A stretch of 51,312 nt of DNA, taken from Hyphomicrobiales bacterium. GTDB lineage: Bacteria; Pseudomonadota; Alphaproteobacteria; Rhizobiales; Rhizobiaceae. A program made the position numbers and the translations under genes. Shown here in pieces: positions 34,859 through 44,567 of the stretch; within the stretch, counting starts at the first letter, position 1; every line of letters begins with the position of its first letter. The notes under the pieces were generated by a model. The model was not told the DNA's origin, searched no databases, and saw only the letters and a program-made list of their open reading frames with translations. Location of the stretch: contig JAALLE010000018.1 of NCBI GenBank assembly GCA_011087605.1, positions 1 through 51,312 of the forward strand, in the 5' to 3' direction.

Positions 34859-36340
34859 TTATTGCTGAGTAAGATATTTCTCCAGCGCCGCTTCAACGCC
34901 CTGCCCTGCAATCATGACATGCCAGTTCGAAAACAGTTCGGCAAAGAGTTCATCATCAGCAAGGTCGCCGTAATATTGGCGCATCTCCAGCCATACCGAC
35001 GGCGTTTGACGCGCTTCTCCCGCAACCCGGCTCAGTTCATCCCAATTTGGATCGTTGGGTTCAATTTCGGCCCCATCTTCGCGTTTGCCTTCACAATAAA
35101 TGCACCAAACAGCGGATATAAGCGCCAGCCCCGAAACGGACACGCCGTTTTCCAATCCATCTCGTATCGAAGGAACCAGAAAACCCGGATGACGGCTTGA
35201 TCCGTCAAAGGCAACACGGCGTGTCGTGTCCTTGATTTCTGCATTGGAAAATCGACGATCAACCAAGTCCAGATATTCGGTCGACGTCATTTCTGGAACC
35301 GGTGTCACATGGGGAGTGATTTCCTCGGTGATAACCTTGCGAAGGAATTCCCGGATCAATGGATGAGCCATGGAACCGGCGATGGTCTCAATGCCCAACA
35401 ATTCGCCAGGCATGGCAATGATCTGATGACCGCCATTGAGGATCCGTAGTTTCATGGCTTCATACAGACCAACTTGTCCGGAAAATGTCGCGCCGACCTT
35501 GTCCCATGCCGGACGACCGGTGCAAAAATCGTCTTCAATCACCCATTGGCGAAAATTCTCGTGGGTGACAGGCACCGTGTCATCAATGCCAAAATTGCGC
35601 GCCAGATTAATTTCATTAGGCCCCGTGGCTGGTACGATGCAGTCGACCATTGAGTTTGGAAAACTACATTGCTCATTAATCCATGCGGCGAGTGATGGAT
35701 CGGTCAGACGGGCGAGGGAGACAATACTGTGCCGCAGGATGTTGCCATTGCCCTGCAGATTGTCGCAACTCAAACCCGTAAAAGGTCCAATACCGCGATC
35801 CCGGCGAACGCGCAGAGCTGCGATCATGGCGCCGAAAGCAGTTCGCGGCGTTTCAGGATGCGCGATATCATGGACAATATCCGGATGGCTTGAATCAAAA
35901 CCGCCGCTCGCCGGATCAATGTAATAGCCACCTTCGGTAACCGTCAGAGATACAATGCGAATGTCTGGTTGGCTCATCCGGTCAATCAACTGGCCATTAC
36001 CCTCTTCGACGGCGATGTAGTCAATCATTGATCCTATGATTTCAGCAGATTTGCCGGACGGATGCAGCTCAATGAGCGTTGTCAGACAATCCTGCGCCAG
36101 AAGCTTTTGTCGTTGCAGGCTGTCGCCGGGTCGCACACCGGCGCCGATGATCGCCCAGTCGCGATCGTGGCCTTTATCGAACAATCGGTGCAGGTACCAT
36201 GCCTGATGGGCGCGGTGAAAATTTCCAAGTCCAATATGCACAATCCCGGCTGTAAGATCGCTGCGCCGATAACCCGGGATGCGAGCACGAGCCGAAAGTG
36301 CCTCAAGGTTCTTGGAAGATAGGGCGATCAACTCATCCAT
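34859..36340 (-). CDS. mtlK: Mannitol 2-dehydrogenase family polyol dehydrogenase
   Basis: 493 residues of the long-chain polyol dehydrogenase family. The N-terminal Rossmann domain starts at AGIVHIGLGNFHRAHQ (residues 31-46). The catalytic K-x4-N-x2-H motif is Lys297, Asn302 and His305. It oxidises mannitol (or arabinitol) to the ketose with NAD. It is the last gene of an operon ordered as in Rhodobacter smoEFGKS-mtlK and overlaps smoS by 13 bp. Confidence 0.92.
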   Translation of the reverse strand: MDELIALSSKNLEALSARARIPGYRRSDLTAGIVHIGLGNFHRAHQAWYLHRLFDKGHDRDWAIIGAGVRPGDSLQRQKLLAQDCLTTLIELHPSGKSAEIIGSMIDYIAVEEGNGQLIDRMSQPDIRIVSLTVTEGGYYIDPASGGFDSSHPDIVHDIAHPETPRTAFGAMIAALRVRRDRGIGPFTGLSCDNLQGNGNILRHSIVSLARLTDPSLAAWINEQCSFPNSMVDCIVPATGPNEINLARNFGIDDTVPVTHENFRQWVIEDDFCTGRPAWDKVGATFSGQVGLYEAMKLRILNGGHQIIAMPGELLGIETIAGSMAHPLIREFLRKVITEEITPHVTPVPEMTSTEYLDLVDRRFSNAEIKDTTRRVAFDGSSRHPGFLVPSIRDGLENGVSVSGLALISAVWCIYCEGKREDGAEIEPNDPNWDELSRVAGEARQTPSVWLEMRQYYGDLADDELFAELFSNWHVMIAGQGVEAALEKYLTQQ

Positions 36341-37101
36341 TGGCCACCATCAACATTGTAGGTTTGCGCGACGATATAATCGGCTTCATCACTGGCCAAA
36401 AACACGGCCATACCGGTCAGGTCTTCCGCTTTGCCCATCCTGCCAAAGGGGACAGCCTCGCCAACTTCCTTTTTCTTTTGCCCAGGTTGTTTGTTTTCAT
36501 GTTTTGCAAAAAATGCGTCGACGCCGTCCCAGTGTTCTCCGTCGACCACTCCGGGAGATATGGCGTTGACGTTGATGCCATGTTTGATCAGGTCGAGGCC
36601 CGCCGACTGGGTCAATGAAATGATTGCTGCTTTTGTCGCACAATAAACCGCAACCAGCGGCTCACCGCGGCGCCCGGCCTGGCTGGCCATATTGATAATC
36701 TTGCCACCTTGCCCACGCTCGATCATGTGTTTGGCAACAGCTTGCAACATGAACAAGGGACCGGCGAAATTGACGGCAAATACATGTTCGTAATTCTTGC
36801 GATCGATTTCAACAATCGGAGCGGCGGTGAACAGGGCGGCATTGTTGATCAAAATGTCGATCTGTCCGAATTCGGCAATCACTTGGTCGACGGCGGCATC
36901 GATGCTGACTTGTGATGTTACATCCAATTTAACCGCAATAGCCGAATCCCCAATTTCCGCTGCGGTCTTTTGGGCTCGCGTCAAATCAATATCAGCAATA
37001 GCCACACGGGCACCTTCGCCAACATAAGCCTTCGCGAATGCGTGTCCAATGCCCCGGGCAGAGCCGGTAATGATGGCTACTTTGCCGTTCAGTCTCTTCA
37101 T
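36328..37101 (-). CDS. smoS: Sorbitol (glucitol/galactitol) dehydrogenase, short-chain family
   Basis: 257-residue short-chain dehydrogenase. The NAD motif TGSARGIG is at 12-19 and the catalytic triad Ser140, Tyr153, Lys157 is intact. GVVDGEHWDGVD near residue 195 and the C-terminal QTYNVDGGQWMS closely match Rhodobacter SmoS as I remember it, which oxidises sorbitol to fructose and galactitol to tagatose. It lies two bases after the smoK stop codon. Confidence 0.93.
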   Translation of the reverse strand: MKRLNGKVAIITGSARGIGHAFAKAYVGEGARVAIADIDLTRAQKTAAEIGDSAIAVKLDVTSQVSIDAAVDQVIAEFGQIDILINNAALFTAAPIVEIDRKNYEHVFAVNFAGPLFMLQAVAKHMIERGQGGKIINMASQAGRRGEPLVAVYCATKAAIISLTQSAGLDLIKHGINVNAISPGVVDGEHWDGVDAFFAKHENKQPGQKKKEVGEAVPFGRMGKAEDLTGMAVFLASDEADYIVAQTYNVDGGQWMS

Positions 37102-37103
37102 CG

Positions 37104-38114
37104 TCAGCTTCCCAACGTGAGTCCTGCAGCATCAAAACGATGAATGCGATCTTCGTCAGGTTTTACCCAACAGGCATCACCGTGCCGCAGCGCATATTCG
37201 CCAATAGCTCGAACTGTCAAAACCCCTTGTTTCCCGGCATTGATGTGGAAGAATGTATCGGAGCCGAGGTGCTCGGAGACTTCAACTTTACCTTCCCAAC
37301 CATCTTTGGTCTGTTTGTTGGACAGGATAAAATGCTCCGGGCGCACGCCAATCGCATGGGCGTCATACTTGGCGGCAGTCTCACCTTCAATAAAATTCAT
37401 TTTTGGCGACCCGATAAACCCGGCAACGAAGCGGTTGGCCGGCGAACTGTAAAGTTCCAGGGGCGAACCAACTTGTTCAATAACTCCAGCCTGCAGAACT
37501 ACAATCTTGTCCGCCATTGTCATGGCTTCGACCTGATCATGCGTCACATAGATCATCGTTGTCGCCAATTCCTGGTGCAGCTCTGAAATTTCCAACCGCA
37601 TGTTTACCCGCAAGGCGGCATCCAGGTTGGAAAGTGGTTCGTCAAACAGGAAGGCTTCCGGTTCACGCACAATGGCTCGACCAATTGCTACCCGTTGCCG
37701 CTGACCCCCGGACAATTGTCCCGGACGACGTTCCAGATAGTCTGTCAGATTCAGCACTTGGGCAGCATCTTCGACTTTCTTCTTGGCAATTTCAGGCTCT
37801 ATGCCTGCCATCTTCAACGGAAAGGCAATATTCTTGCGCACTGACATATGCGGGTACAGAGCATAAGACTGAAAAACCATCGACAAACCACGTTTGGAAG
37901 GCGGTATGTTCGTTGCGTCAGCGCCATCAATCTCAATATGCCCGCTGGTGACATCTTCAAGGCCGGCAATCAGGCGCAACAAGGTCGACTTACCGCATCC
38001 AGAAGGCCCGACGAAGACGACGAACTCACCATCATTAATTTGGAGATCCAGCGGCGGGATAACCTGCGTATCGCCAAAACTCTTGGTGACTTGTTTAAGT
38101 GTAATCGTTCCCAT
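37104..38114 (-). CDS. smoK: Polyol ABC transporter ATPase
   Basis: 336-residue MalK-type ATPase. Walker A is GPSGCGKST at 36-44, the signature LSGGQ at 134-138 and Walker B FLFDEP at 155-160. A C-terminal TOBE regulatory domain starts at about residue 240. It powers the SmoFG permeases. A ribosome site (GGAGG) is visible in the 15-bp gap behind smoG. Confidence 0.94.
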   Translation of the reverse strand: MGTITLKQVTKSFGDTQVIPPLDLQINDGEFVVFVGPSGCGKSTLLRLIAGLEDVTSGHIEIDGADATNIPPSKRGLSMVFQSYALYPHMSVRKNIAFPLKMAGIEPEIAKKKVEDAAQVLNLTDYLERRPGQLSGGQRQRVAIGRAIVREPEAFLFDEPLSNLDAALRVNMRLEISELHQELATTMIYVTHDQVEAMTMADKIVVLQAGVIEQVGSPLELYSSPANRFVAGFIGSPKMNFIEGETAAKYDAHAIGVRPEHFILSNKQTKDGWEGKVEVSEHLGSDTFFHINAGKQGVLTVRAIGEYALRHGDACWVKPDEDRIHRFDAAGLTLGS

Positions 38115-38129
38115 AATTTCCTCCGGGCC

Positions 38130-38960
38130 TTACTTGACGGCGCCAAATGTGAGGCCGCGCACCAGCTGTTTTTGACTGAACCACCCCAAAACAAGTATCG
38201 GGGCGATAGCCATAGTCGATGCGGCGGACAATTTTGCATAAAACAAGCCTTCGGGGCTTGAATAACTAGCGATGAATGCGGTCAGTGGCGCGGCTTTCGC
38301 AGCGGTCAGATTCAACGTCCAGAACGCTTCGTTCCAGGCGAGTATGAAGTTTAGAAGTAGGGTTGAGGCGATCCCCGGCACCGCCATCGGCGTGAGGACA
38401 TAGAGGATCTCTGACTTGAGTGAGGCTCCATCCATCCGCGAAGCTTCGAGAATTTCACCGGGGATCTCGCGGAAATATGTGTAGAGCATCCACACTATGA
38501 TCGGCAAATTGATCAACATCAATACAATGGTCAGGCCCAGAACACTGTCGAGCAATCCGAACTTGATGAACAGCAGATAGATTGGATATAGCACTCCAAC
38601 TGCAGGCAGCATCTTGGTTGACAGCATCCACAAAAGAATATCCTTGGTTCTTTTGGAGGGCACAAAAGCCATCGACCAGGCTGCCGGTATCGCGACAATG
38701 ATACCCAGAATGGTCGAGCCGCCCGCGATAAAGATCGAGTTCCACAGGAACCGACCGTAGTTTGAACGCTCCTGCACCACCGAGTAATTTTCCATTGTCC
38801 AGTCGAAAAACAGGAAGACGGGTGGGTCGGCGATCGCTGTGGCTTCGGTTTTGAAGCTGGTAAGGATCGTCCAAAGGATCGGGAAGAAGATCAGCAGGCC
38901 TATGCCCCAAGCAGCAGCGGTATTGATGATCTTGCGGTTGTTTGTAATTTTACGAGCCAT
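38130..38960 (-). CDS. smoG: Polyol ABC transporter permease
   Basis: 276-residue MalG-type permease with six helices. The EAA loop (EILEASRMDGASLKSEILYV, near residue 174) contacts the ATPase. It lies 13 bp behind smoF in a sorbitol/mannitol uptake operon. Confidence 0.93.
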   Translation of the reverse strand: MARKITNNRKIINTAAAWGIGLLIFFPILWTILTSFKTEATAIADPPVFLFFDWTMENYSVVQERSNYGRFLWNSIFIAGGSTILGIIVAIPAAWSMAFVPSKRTKDILLWMLSTKMLPAVGVLYPIYLLFIKFGLLDSVLGLTIVLMLINLPIIVWMLYTYFREIPGEILEASRMDGASLKSEILYVLTPMAVPGIASTLLLNFILAWNEAFWTLNLTAAKAAPLTAFIASYSSPEGLFYAKLSAASTMAIAPILVLGWFSQKQLVRGLTFGAVK

Positions 38961-38973
38961 GGTCAGTTCCTCC

Positions 38974-39840
38974 TCACGCGTCCAGGTTTTTGCCGACGAT
39001 GCGCATCAAAAAGATGGCAACGATATTGGCGAGGATCACGGCGTATATACCGCCTGCGGAGCCAAGCCCGATATTCTGACTCTCCAGCACGCGCTGGAAG
39101 ATCAGATAGGTAAGGGTCTTGGTGCCGAACGCGCCGCCAGTGGTCACGAAAATCTCAGCGAAGATCGACAACAAGAAAATGGTCTGGATCAACACGACAA
39201 TGGTAATGGCGCGCGCCAGATGCGGCAGGATAATGTAGCCGAAGCGCTGCAGCGGTTTTGCACCATCCATCTCAGACGCTTCAAGCTGATCTCCATCCAG
39301 TGACTGGACTGCGGTAAGCAAGATAAGCGTTGCGAAGGGCAACCACTGCCAACTGACGATCATGACAATCGATTGTATAGATGCCTGAGAAAGCCATTCG
39401 ATCGGTGTTGCACCAAAAAACTTCCAAAGGTGGGCAAACAACCCGTTCACAGGATCCATGAAGATGTTTTTCCAGACGAGAGCAGAGACCGTCGGCATGA
39501 CAAAGAACGGGGCGATCACCAGGATGCGGACAATGCCCTGCCCCCACATCGGCTGGTCGAGCAACAGAGCAAGCAGGACGCCAAAAACGACAGTGATGAC
39601 GAGCACACCACCCACGATGATCAAAGTTGTTTGTACGCTGGGCCAGAAAGAACTCGAACTGACAAAACGAACATAATTATCAAGTCCGACCCAGCCTTGG
39701 TCACCACCACGTAGCGGCAGATATTTTCTAAACGAGAACCACAAGGTCATAGTCAACGGCACGAGCATCCAACCAAGAAGCAGGATCACGGCCGGTGCTA
39801 ACATAAGGCGGGCTGCGGATCTGGAATTCTGGGTGGCCAT
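38974..39840 (-). CDS. smoF: Polyol ABC transporter permease
   Basis: 288-residue MalF-type permease; the EAA loop is near residue 202 (QLEASEMDGAKPLQRFGYI). ATG 39840 is chosen over a GTG at 39849 because AGGAGAGG sits eight bases before the ATG and overlaps the GTG. It follows smoE after a 112-bp gap that holds hairpins. Confidence 0.93.
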   Translation of the reverse strand: MATQNSRSAARLMLAPAVILLLGWMLVPLTMTLWFSFRKYLPLRGGDQGWVGLDNYVRFVSSSSFWPSVQTTLIIVGGVLVITVVFGVLLALLLDQPMWGQGIVRILVIAPFFVMPTVSALVWKNIFMDPVNGLFAHLWKFFGATPIEWLSQASIQSIVMIVSWQWLPFATLILLTAVQSLDGDQLEASEMDGAKPLQRFGYIILPHLARAITIVVLIQTIFLLSIFAEIFVTTGGAFGTKTLTYLIFQRVLESQNIGLGSAGGIYAVILANIVAIFLMRIVGKNLDA

Positions 39841-39858
39841 TGGATACACCTCTCCTGT

Positions 39859-39938
39859 AGACGGGAATACCGTCTGAACCGTTTTTACTATTTATGGAGT
39901 ATGTTGGTGGGAGGGGCCACAATTTAACGCAGCCCCTC
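39859..39938 (-). promoter_or_regulatory. Hairpins between smoE and smoF
   Basis: Two dyads lie in this gap: GAGGGGC with GCCCCTC (39911-39917 and 39932-39938), right after the smoE stop, and AGACGG with CCGTCT around a 5-base loop (39859-39875). As at 5454 and 26287, hairpins follow the binding-protein gene and precede the membrane genes. Confidence 0.5.
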
Positions 39939-39952
39939 GAAAGTTGGAGCGC

Positions 39953-41257
39953 TTAGCGGTAGCCAGCAGCTTCCATTGCGTCGTTGGTCAAAGCCTGAGC
40001 TTTAGCCAGTGCTTCTGCCACAGTTTGCTGTCCCGCATAGGCTGCGGAGAATTCTTGGCTGACTTCTGTTGCGATACCGGCAAACTCCGGGATAGCCGCG
40101 AACTGAATACCCACATAGGGGCTTGGATCGACGGTGGAATTGTTCGGGTCAGCAGACAGGATTGAGTCCAGCGTCTTCTGGGCGAACGGAACCGCTTTGT
40201 AGTTCGGGTTCTCGTAAAGTGAGGCACGCGCACCAGGAGGAACGTTGGCCCAACCTTCCTTGGAAGCAACAAGCTCGATATAGCTCGTGCTGGTTGCCCA
40301 TTCAATGAACTGCTTGGCGGCGGCTTCTTTTTGCGTCCCGGCCGGGATGGCCAGAGCCCATGCCCACAACCAGTTGGAGCGTACGCCCATACCATTGTCT
40401 GGTGCCAGGGCAAATCCAACCTTGTCAGCTACAGTTGAGTCTTTTGGATTTGTTACGAAAGATGCAGCAACAGTTGCGTCGATCCACATGCCACATTTGC
40501 CTTGCTGAAAGAGTGACAGGTTTTCGTTAAATCCGTTGGTCGAGAAACCTGGAGGGCCCGAGTCATTCATCATGTTGACATAGAAGTTTAGCGTATCGGA
40601 CCACTCGCGTGTATCGAACTGAGCATTCCAGTTTTCATCAAACCAACGGGCACCGAACGAATTCGACATTGCTGTGATAAAGGCACCGCCCTCACCCCAA
40701 CCAGCTTTACCGCGCAGGCAAACACCGTTGATCTCTTTGTCGCGATCAGTCATCGCGCGGGCCGCCTTGGCAATAAATGACCAGGATGGCGCATCAGGCA
40801 TTTCAAGACCGGCAGCTTTCATCAGGTCGGTGCGGTACATGATCATCGATGATTCACCGTAGAACGGTGCTGCAAACAAAGTGCCGTCATGGGACAGGCC
40901 ACCGCTCATCGCTGGCAGGATATCACCAACATTATATTCAGCAGACAAATCGTTGAGCGGAACCAACCAGCCGTTTTTGCCCCAGATCGGGGTTTCGTAC
41001 ATGCCGATTGTCATGATGTCGAAGGCACCACCCTTGGTAGTGATGTCTGTTGTCACGCGTTGCCGCAGGACATTTTCTTCCAAAGTGACCCACTCAACTG
41101 TGTGGCCGGTTTTCTTGGTAAAGTCATCAGTCAGACCCTGCATTCGGATCATATCACCGTTGTTAACGGTAGCGATTGTGAGTGTATCGGCCAACGCGCT
41201 CGTTGCCACTGTCATGGCTACGGCACTGGACAAACAAAGTAGTTTCTTAGAAAGCAT
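39953..41257 (-). CDS. smoE: Polyol ABC transporter solute-binding protein
   Basis: 434-residue SBP family 1 protein with a signal peptide (residues 1-23, ending ALA-D). It binds sorbitol or mannitol in the periplasm and hands it to SmoFG. ATG 41257 is chosen because GGGAGG precedes it; an in-frame extension to 41320 runs into the promoter. It is the first gene of a leftward operon smoEFGKS-mtlK. Confidence 0.93.
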   Translation of the reverse strand: MLSKKLLCLSSAVAMTVATSALADTLTIATVNNGDMIRMQGLTDDFTKKTGHTVEWVTLEENVLRQRVTTDITTKGGAFDIMTIGMYETPIWGKNGWLVPLNDLSAEYNVGDILPAMSGGLSHDGTLFAAPFYGESSMIMYRTDLMKAAGLEMPDAPSWSFIAKAARAMTDRDKEINGVCLRGKAGWGEGGAFITAMSNSFGARWFDENWNAQFDTREWSDTLNFYVNMMNDSGPPGFSTNGFNENLSLFQQGKCGMWIDATVAASFVTNPKDSTVADKVGFALAPDNGMGVRSNWLWAWALAIPAGTQKEAAAKQFIEWATSTSYIELVASKEGWANVPPGARASLYENPNYKAVPFAQKTLDSILSADPNNSTVDPSPYVGIQFAAIPEFAGIATEVSQEFSAAYAGQQTVAEALAKAQALTNDAMEAAGYR

Positions 41258-41303
41258 CCGGTTTCCTCCCTTGGTATGCTGAACTGGGGGAAAACTAACT
41301 AAA

Positions 41304-41309
41304 ATTATA
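41304..41309 (-). promoter_or_regulatory. -10 element of smoE promoter
   Basis: TATAAT on the minus strand, 47 bp before the smoE ATG. The region where a -35 box would lie overlaps the CGCG palindrome at 41328, consistent with repression by the LacI protein. Confidence 0.45.
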
Positions 41310-41327
41310 CGCGTGGTCAATATATTT

Positions 41328-41341
41328 TTTACGCGCGCAAA
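41328..41341. promoter_or_regulatory. Candidate LacI-family operator at smoE
   Basis: TTTACGCGCGCAAA, nearly palindromic around a CGCG core, as for LacI-family sites. A related copy lies in front of the regulator gene at 42470. TATACGCGTGG at 41306-41316 may be a further half-site over the -10 element. Confidence 0.5.
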
Positions 41342-41358
41342 CTTTTTGCCTGTGGATA

Positions 41359-42390
41359 CTATGCTGATGTACGCATTATCAACTTGCCATCAAACAGTTT
41401 TTCCTGGCGAGACGCAGGACGATTTTGATCCACAATCATGTCAAAAAGCGCCTCTGCACTGCGTTCCGATATCGCTTCATAGTCGTGTGACACGGTGGTG
41501 AGGGGTGGACAGGTGAAGCTCGAAAACGGATGACCATCCAGACCGGCAACGCGAATATCGCAATCTTTCGAAATGCCAACGCGCCGCCCTTTTTGATAGC
41601 AGGCAGCAAAAAACCCGATGGCCAGGCGATCATTACTGCAAAGGATCGTCGATGTTTGCATCTCGCCACTTTCCAGCAGCCGAATACCCTCACGCAAGCC
41701 GATTTCTTCCAACGCCCAGCCCTCGCCCTGCGCTTCGAAAATGTGGGGCTCATGCCCCTGTACCTCCATCGCTTCCAGGTATCCCTGTCGGCGTTTTCTC
41801 GCATTGGGATTTGGCGGTGTTTTCATTTCGAAAAAGCAGGGAGGTTCTCCGGTCCGACACAAATACTGCACCATCATTGAGGTGAATTGGGGGTTGTCAG
41901 ATCCAATAAATACATCACCAATCCCATCAATATTACTATCAAATAGGACGGTCGGCACATCACGACAGAACTGCTCAACAACCTTGCGGTCGGACGAACG
42001 CCCCAAGGGTGCCAGCAAAACTCCGGCTGGTTTCATCGATCTGAGCGTGTCGAGGATTTCGTTTTCCAGTTCCTGCTTACCATGCGAACTGAACAAGGAA
42101 GGAGAAAACCCAGCTTCAATACAATGGGTTTCAAGATACCGGGCGATCTCCGCAAAAAACGGGTCAGCGAGATAGGGTACGACAATGCCGATGTTTTTGG
42201 TCAGTCGGCGGTTTTGATTGACCGCGTAGATATTCGGGCGATAGTCGAAACGCTCCAACGCCTCTTCAATACGTCTGCGGGTTTTGGGACGCACACTGTT
42301 TGGGTCGTTGAAATATTTGGACACCGTTGGTCTGGAAACGCCGCATTTGGCAGCGAACTCTTCCATGTTCTTTATTTTTTCAACACTCAT
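41359..42390 (-). CDS. LacI-family transcriptional regulator
   Basis: 343 residues. The N-terminal helix-turn-helix (NMEEFAAKCGVSRPTVSKYF, about residues 8-27) with the hinge (RPNIYAVNQNRRLTKNIG) is followed by a periplasmic-binding-protein-like sensor domain. It lies directly upstream of smoE on the same strand and probably represses the polyol operon, with the polyol as inducer. Confidence 0.92.
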   Translation of the reverse strand: MSVEKIKNMEEFAAKCGVSRPTVSKYFNDPNSVRPKTRRRIEEALERFDYRPNIYAVNQNRRLTKNIGIVVPYLADPFFAEIARYLETHCIEAGFSPSLFSSHGKQELENEILDTLRSMKPAGVLLAPLGRSSDRKVVEQFCRDVPTVLFDSNIDGIGDVFIGSDNPQFTSMMVQYLCRTGEPPCFFEMKTPPNPNARKRRQGYLEAMEVQGHEPHIFEAQGEGWALEEIGLREGIRLLESGEMQTSTILCSNDRLAIGFFAACYQKGRRVGISKDCDIRVAGLDGHPFSSFTCPPLTTVSHDYEAISERSAEALFDMIVDQNRPASRQEKLFDGKLIMRTSA

Positions 42391-42469
42391 AGTCCAATTC
42401 CGCAGTCAGGTGGCTGATCTAATTCAATATTCGCCGAGTTCTTGCGCTCGGATTGTCGCAACATATTAC

Positions 42470-42483
42470 TTAACGCGCGTAAA
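42470..42483. promoter_or_regulatory. Candidate LacI-family operator upstream of the regulator gene
   Basis: TTAACGCGCGTAAA, matching the smoE site in 12 of 14 positions. It lies 80 bp before the regulator start and upstream of the divergent acyl-CoA ligase gene. TTGCGTAAA at 42485-42493 looks like an extra half-site. Confidence 0.5.
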
Positions 42484-42644
42484 CTTGCGTAAAAGAAATT
42501 GAAAGTAAATTCGCAACCTTGTCAATTCCCGGTCAAACATTTCCGAAAGACTTGGACAATTTTTTGCGGTGGCTCGAGCTTGCCAGATTCGACCTTATCA
42601 GCAAACATGCCTGTTCTTGTTGGGATCTTGGAATATCAAAACTC

Positions 42645-44516
42645 ATGGCTGACTTAGGCGATCAACGCATTTGCACCCGCAACGACCTGCAAAAGTTCGA
42701 AGCAGAAAAGACCTTGGAGCAACGACTGCCCGAACGCAGCGTTTTGGATGTATTTATCGCCAGCGCCGCACGACAAGGTGACGCGACTGCGATCACCATG
42801 CTGATGACCGGCGCTGCCGACGAGGAGCCGCGTCGGGTGTCGTATGATCAGTTGCTTGGAATGATCCGCGCCGCTGCCAATCTGTTTTCCGATCTTGGTG
42901 GTCCATCGCCAGGGGTGGCCTATATGCTGCCGTCTCTGGTTGAAACCCATGTTACCCTGTGGGGAGCTGAAACAGCCGGCTACGCAGTGCCAATCAACTT
43001 CCTTCTGCAGGCCGAGAGCATCGCCGAATTGCTGAAGGCATCGGGCGCAAAAATACTGGTGGCTCTTGGGCCCCATCCGCAACTTGATATTTGGCAAAAG
43101 GCACTGGAATTGCGCGACGCCGTGCCTGACCTCACTCTCGTTCGGGTTTCACCTCCCGGCACGCCCGCTGAAGAGGGCGTGGTCGACTTGGGGACTGCCC
43201 TTATGGCGCAACCTTTCGACCATCTGATCTTTGGTGAATCACGCAGTGGCGACGATGTCGCCGCATATTTTCACACCGGCGGCACCACCGGCATTCCCAA
43301 ACTCGTAGCGCATACCCATCGCGGACAGTTGGTTGCTGCATTTGGTGGCGCGTCAATGTGCGGTTACCAGGAAGATGATGTGCTGACCGCCACTTTGCCG
43401 CTGTTTCATGTTGCCGGAACCATCGCAGCCGGCCTCAGCGCCTTCATGGCGGGAACCGAACTCGTCATCATGTCACCAGCGGGCCTGCGCAATCCGGCTA
43501 TCATTGAAGGATTCTGGCGCCTCGTTGCACAACATAAAGCAACGCTCGTTGGCGGCGTTCCAACGGCGGTTGGAGCGGTGTTGCAGGTTCCCGTGGGTGA
43601 CCATGACATCAGCGCGGTACGTGCGGGCCTGACTGGTGCAGCTCTGTTGCCACCGGCAGTTGGCCAGCGCTTCACTGAAGTCACCGGATGCACTCTGTAT
43701 GAAATTCTTGGCATGACCGAGTCTTCCGGATTGATCAGCATCGACCCTCTCAGCGGACCGGGCGGCGTTAGTTCCGTTGGTTGGCCACTGCCCTACACGC
43801 GGGTTGAGATCTTGCAACTGAATGCAGACGGTGGTTTGGGTGAGGAATGCGCGGTCAATGAAATCGGTGTCATCGCAATCAGCGGAGATCATGTTTCGCC
43901 GGGATATCGCAATCCAGACCACAATGATGGTGTGTTCAGTGATGGCGTACTGAATTCCGGTGACCTCGGCTATAAAGATGAGCAAGGCCGCATCTATATT
44001 GCCGGCCGATCCAAGGATCTTATTATTCGCAGTGGACATAATATCGACCCGGCAATGATTGAAAATGCGTTGAGCACACATCCTGCAGTTGCCCTTGCCG
44101 CTGCGGTTGGTCAGCCCGACTCTTATGCCGGCGAGCTGCCGGTTTGCTTTGTTCAACTGGTTCCCGACAACCAGGTAAGCATTGAGGAATTGATAGCCCA
44201 CGCCCAAAAAGGCATCGATGAACGCCCGGCCTGGCCCAAGGAAATTCATCTCGTAGACGCGATTCCGCTAACGACAGTCGGCAAAATCTATAAGCCCAGC
44301 CTGCGTTGCGACGCGGCCAGACTGAAAATCTCCAATCTGGTTCACGCGGAGCATGGCTTGCCAAATGCGGAAGTCGAAGTGGCCGCCGTCGGTGCGCGCG
44401 GTATGCGTGTTACGGTGACAGTGGATAGTAATGACGAGCCAAGAGTTGCTGCGTTGGAAAAGGAACTTGCAGGCTACTTGTTTGAAGCCGTGGTGCAGTT
44501 GCGAAACGCAGGTTGA
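42645..44516 (+). CDS. Acyl-CoA synthetase (AMP-dependent ligase)
   Basis: 623 residues of the adenylate-forming superfamily. It activates a carboxylic acid with ATP and joins it to CoA. The P-loop-like motif TGGTTGIPK is at 211-219, GRSKDLIIRSGHNIDP marks the hinge, and the C-terminal TTVGKIYKPSLR contains the catalytic lysine. ATG 42645 is preferred to an upstream TTG (42519), since the first 42 residues from TTG are not family-like. Acyl chain type cannot be told. It is divergent from the LacI regulator gene and alone on its strand. Confidence 0.88.
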   Translation: MADLGDQRICTRNDLQKFEAEKTLEQRLPERSVLDVFIASAARQGDATAITMLMTGAADEEPRRVSYDQLLGMIRAAANLFSDLGGPSPGVAYMLPSLVETHVTLWGAETAGYAVPINFLLQAESIAELLKASGAKILVALGPHPQLDIWQKALELRDAVPDLTLVRVSPPGTPAEEGVVDLGTALMAQPFDHLIFGESRSGDDVAAYFHTGGTTGIPKLVAHTHRGQLVAAFGGASMCGYQEDDVLTATLPLFHVAGTIAAGLSAFMAGTELVIMSPAGLRNPAIIEGFWRLVAQHKATLVGGVPTAVGAVLQVPVGDHDISAVRAGLTGAALLPPAVGQRFTEVTGCTLYEILGMTESSGLISIDPLSGPGGVSSVGWPLPYTRVEILQLNADGGLGEECAVNEIGVIAISGDHVSPGYRNPDHNDGVFSDGVLNSGDLGYKDEQGRIYIAGRSKDLIIRSGHNIDPAMIENALSTHPAVALAAAVGQPDSYAGELPVCFVQLVPDNQVSIEELIAHAQKGIDERPAWPKEIHLVDAIPLTTVGKIYKPSLRCDAARLKISNLVHAEHGLPNAEVEVAAVGARGMRVTVTVDSNDEPRVAALEKELAGYLFEAVVQLRNAG

Positions 44517-44567
44517 GTTGTCGAACCAACTCACCAGCAGACGGAAGCTGGATCATCTTCAACCAAG

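Noticed and set aside
43473-44249. 258-codon minus-strand frame opposite the acyl-CoA ligase
   Set aside because: It is antisense to conserved ligase motifs and looks like a shadow.
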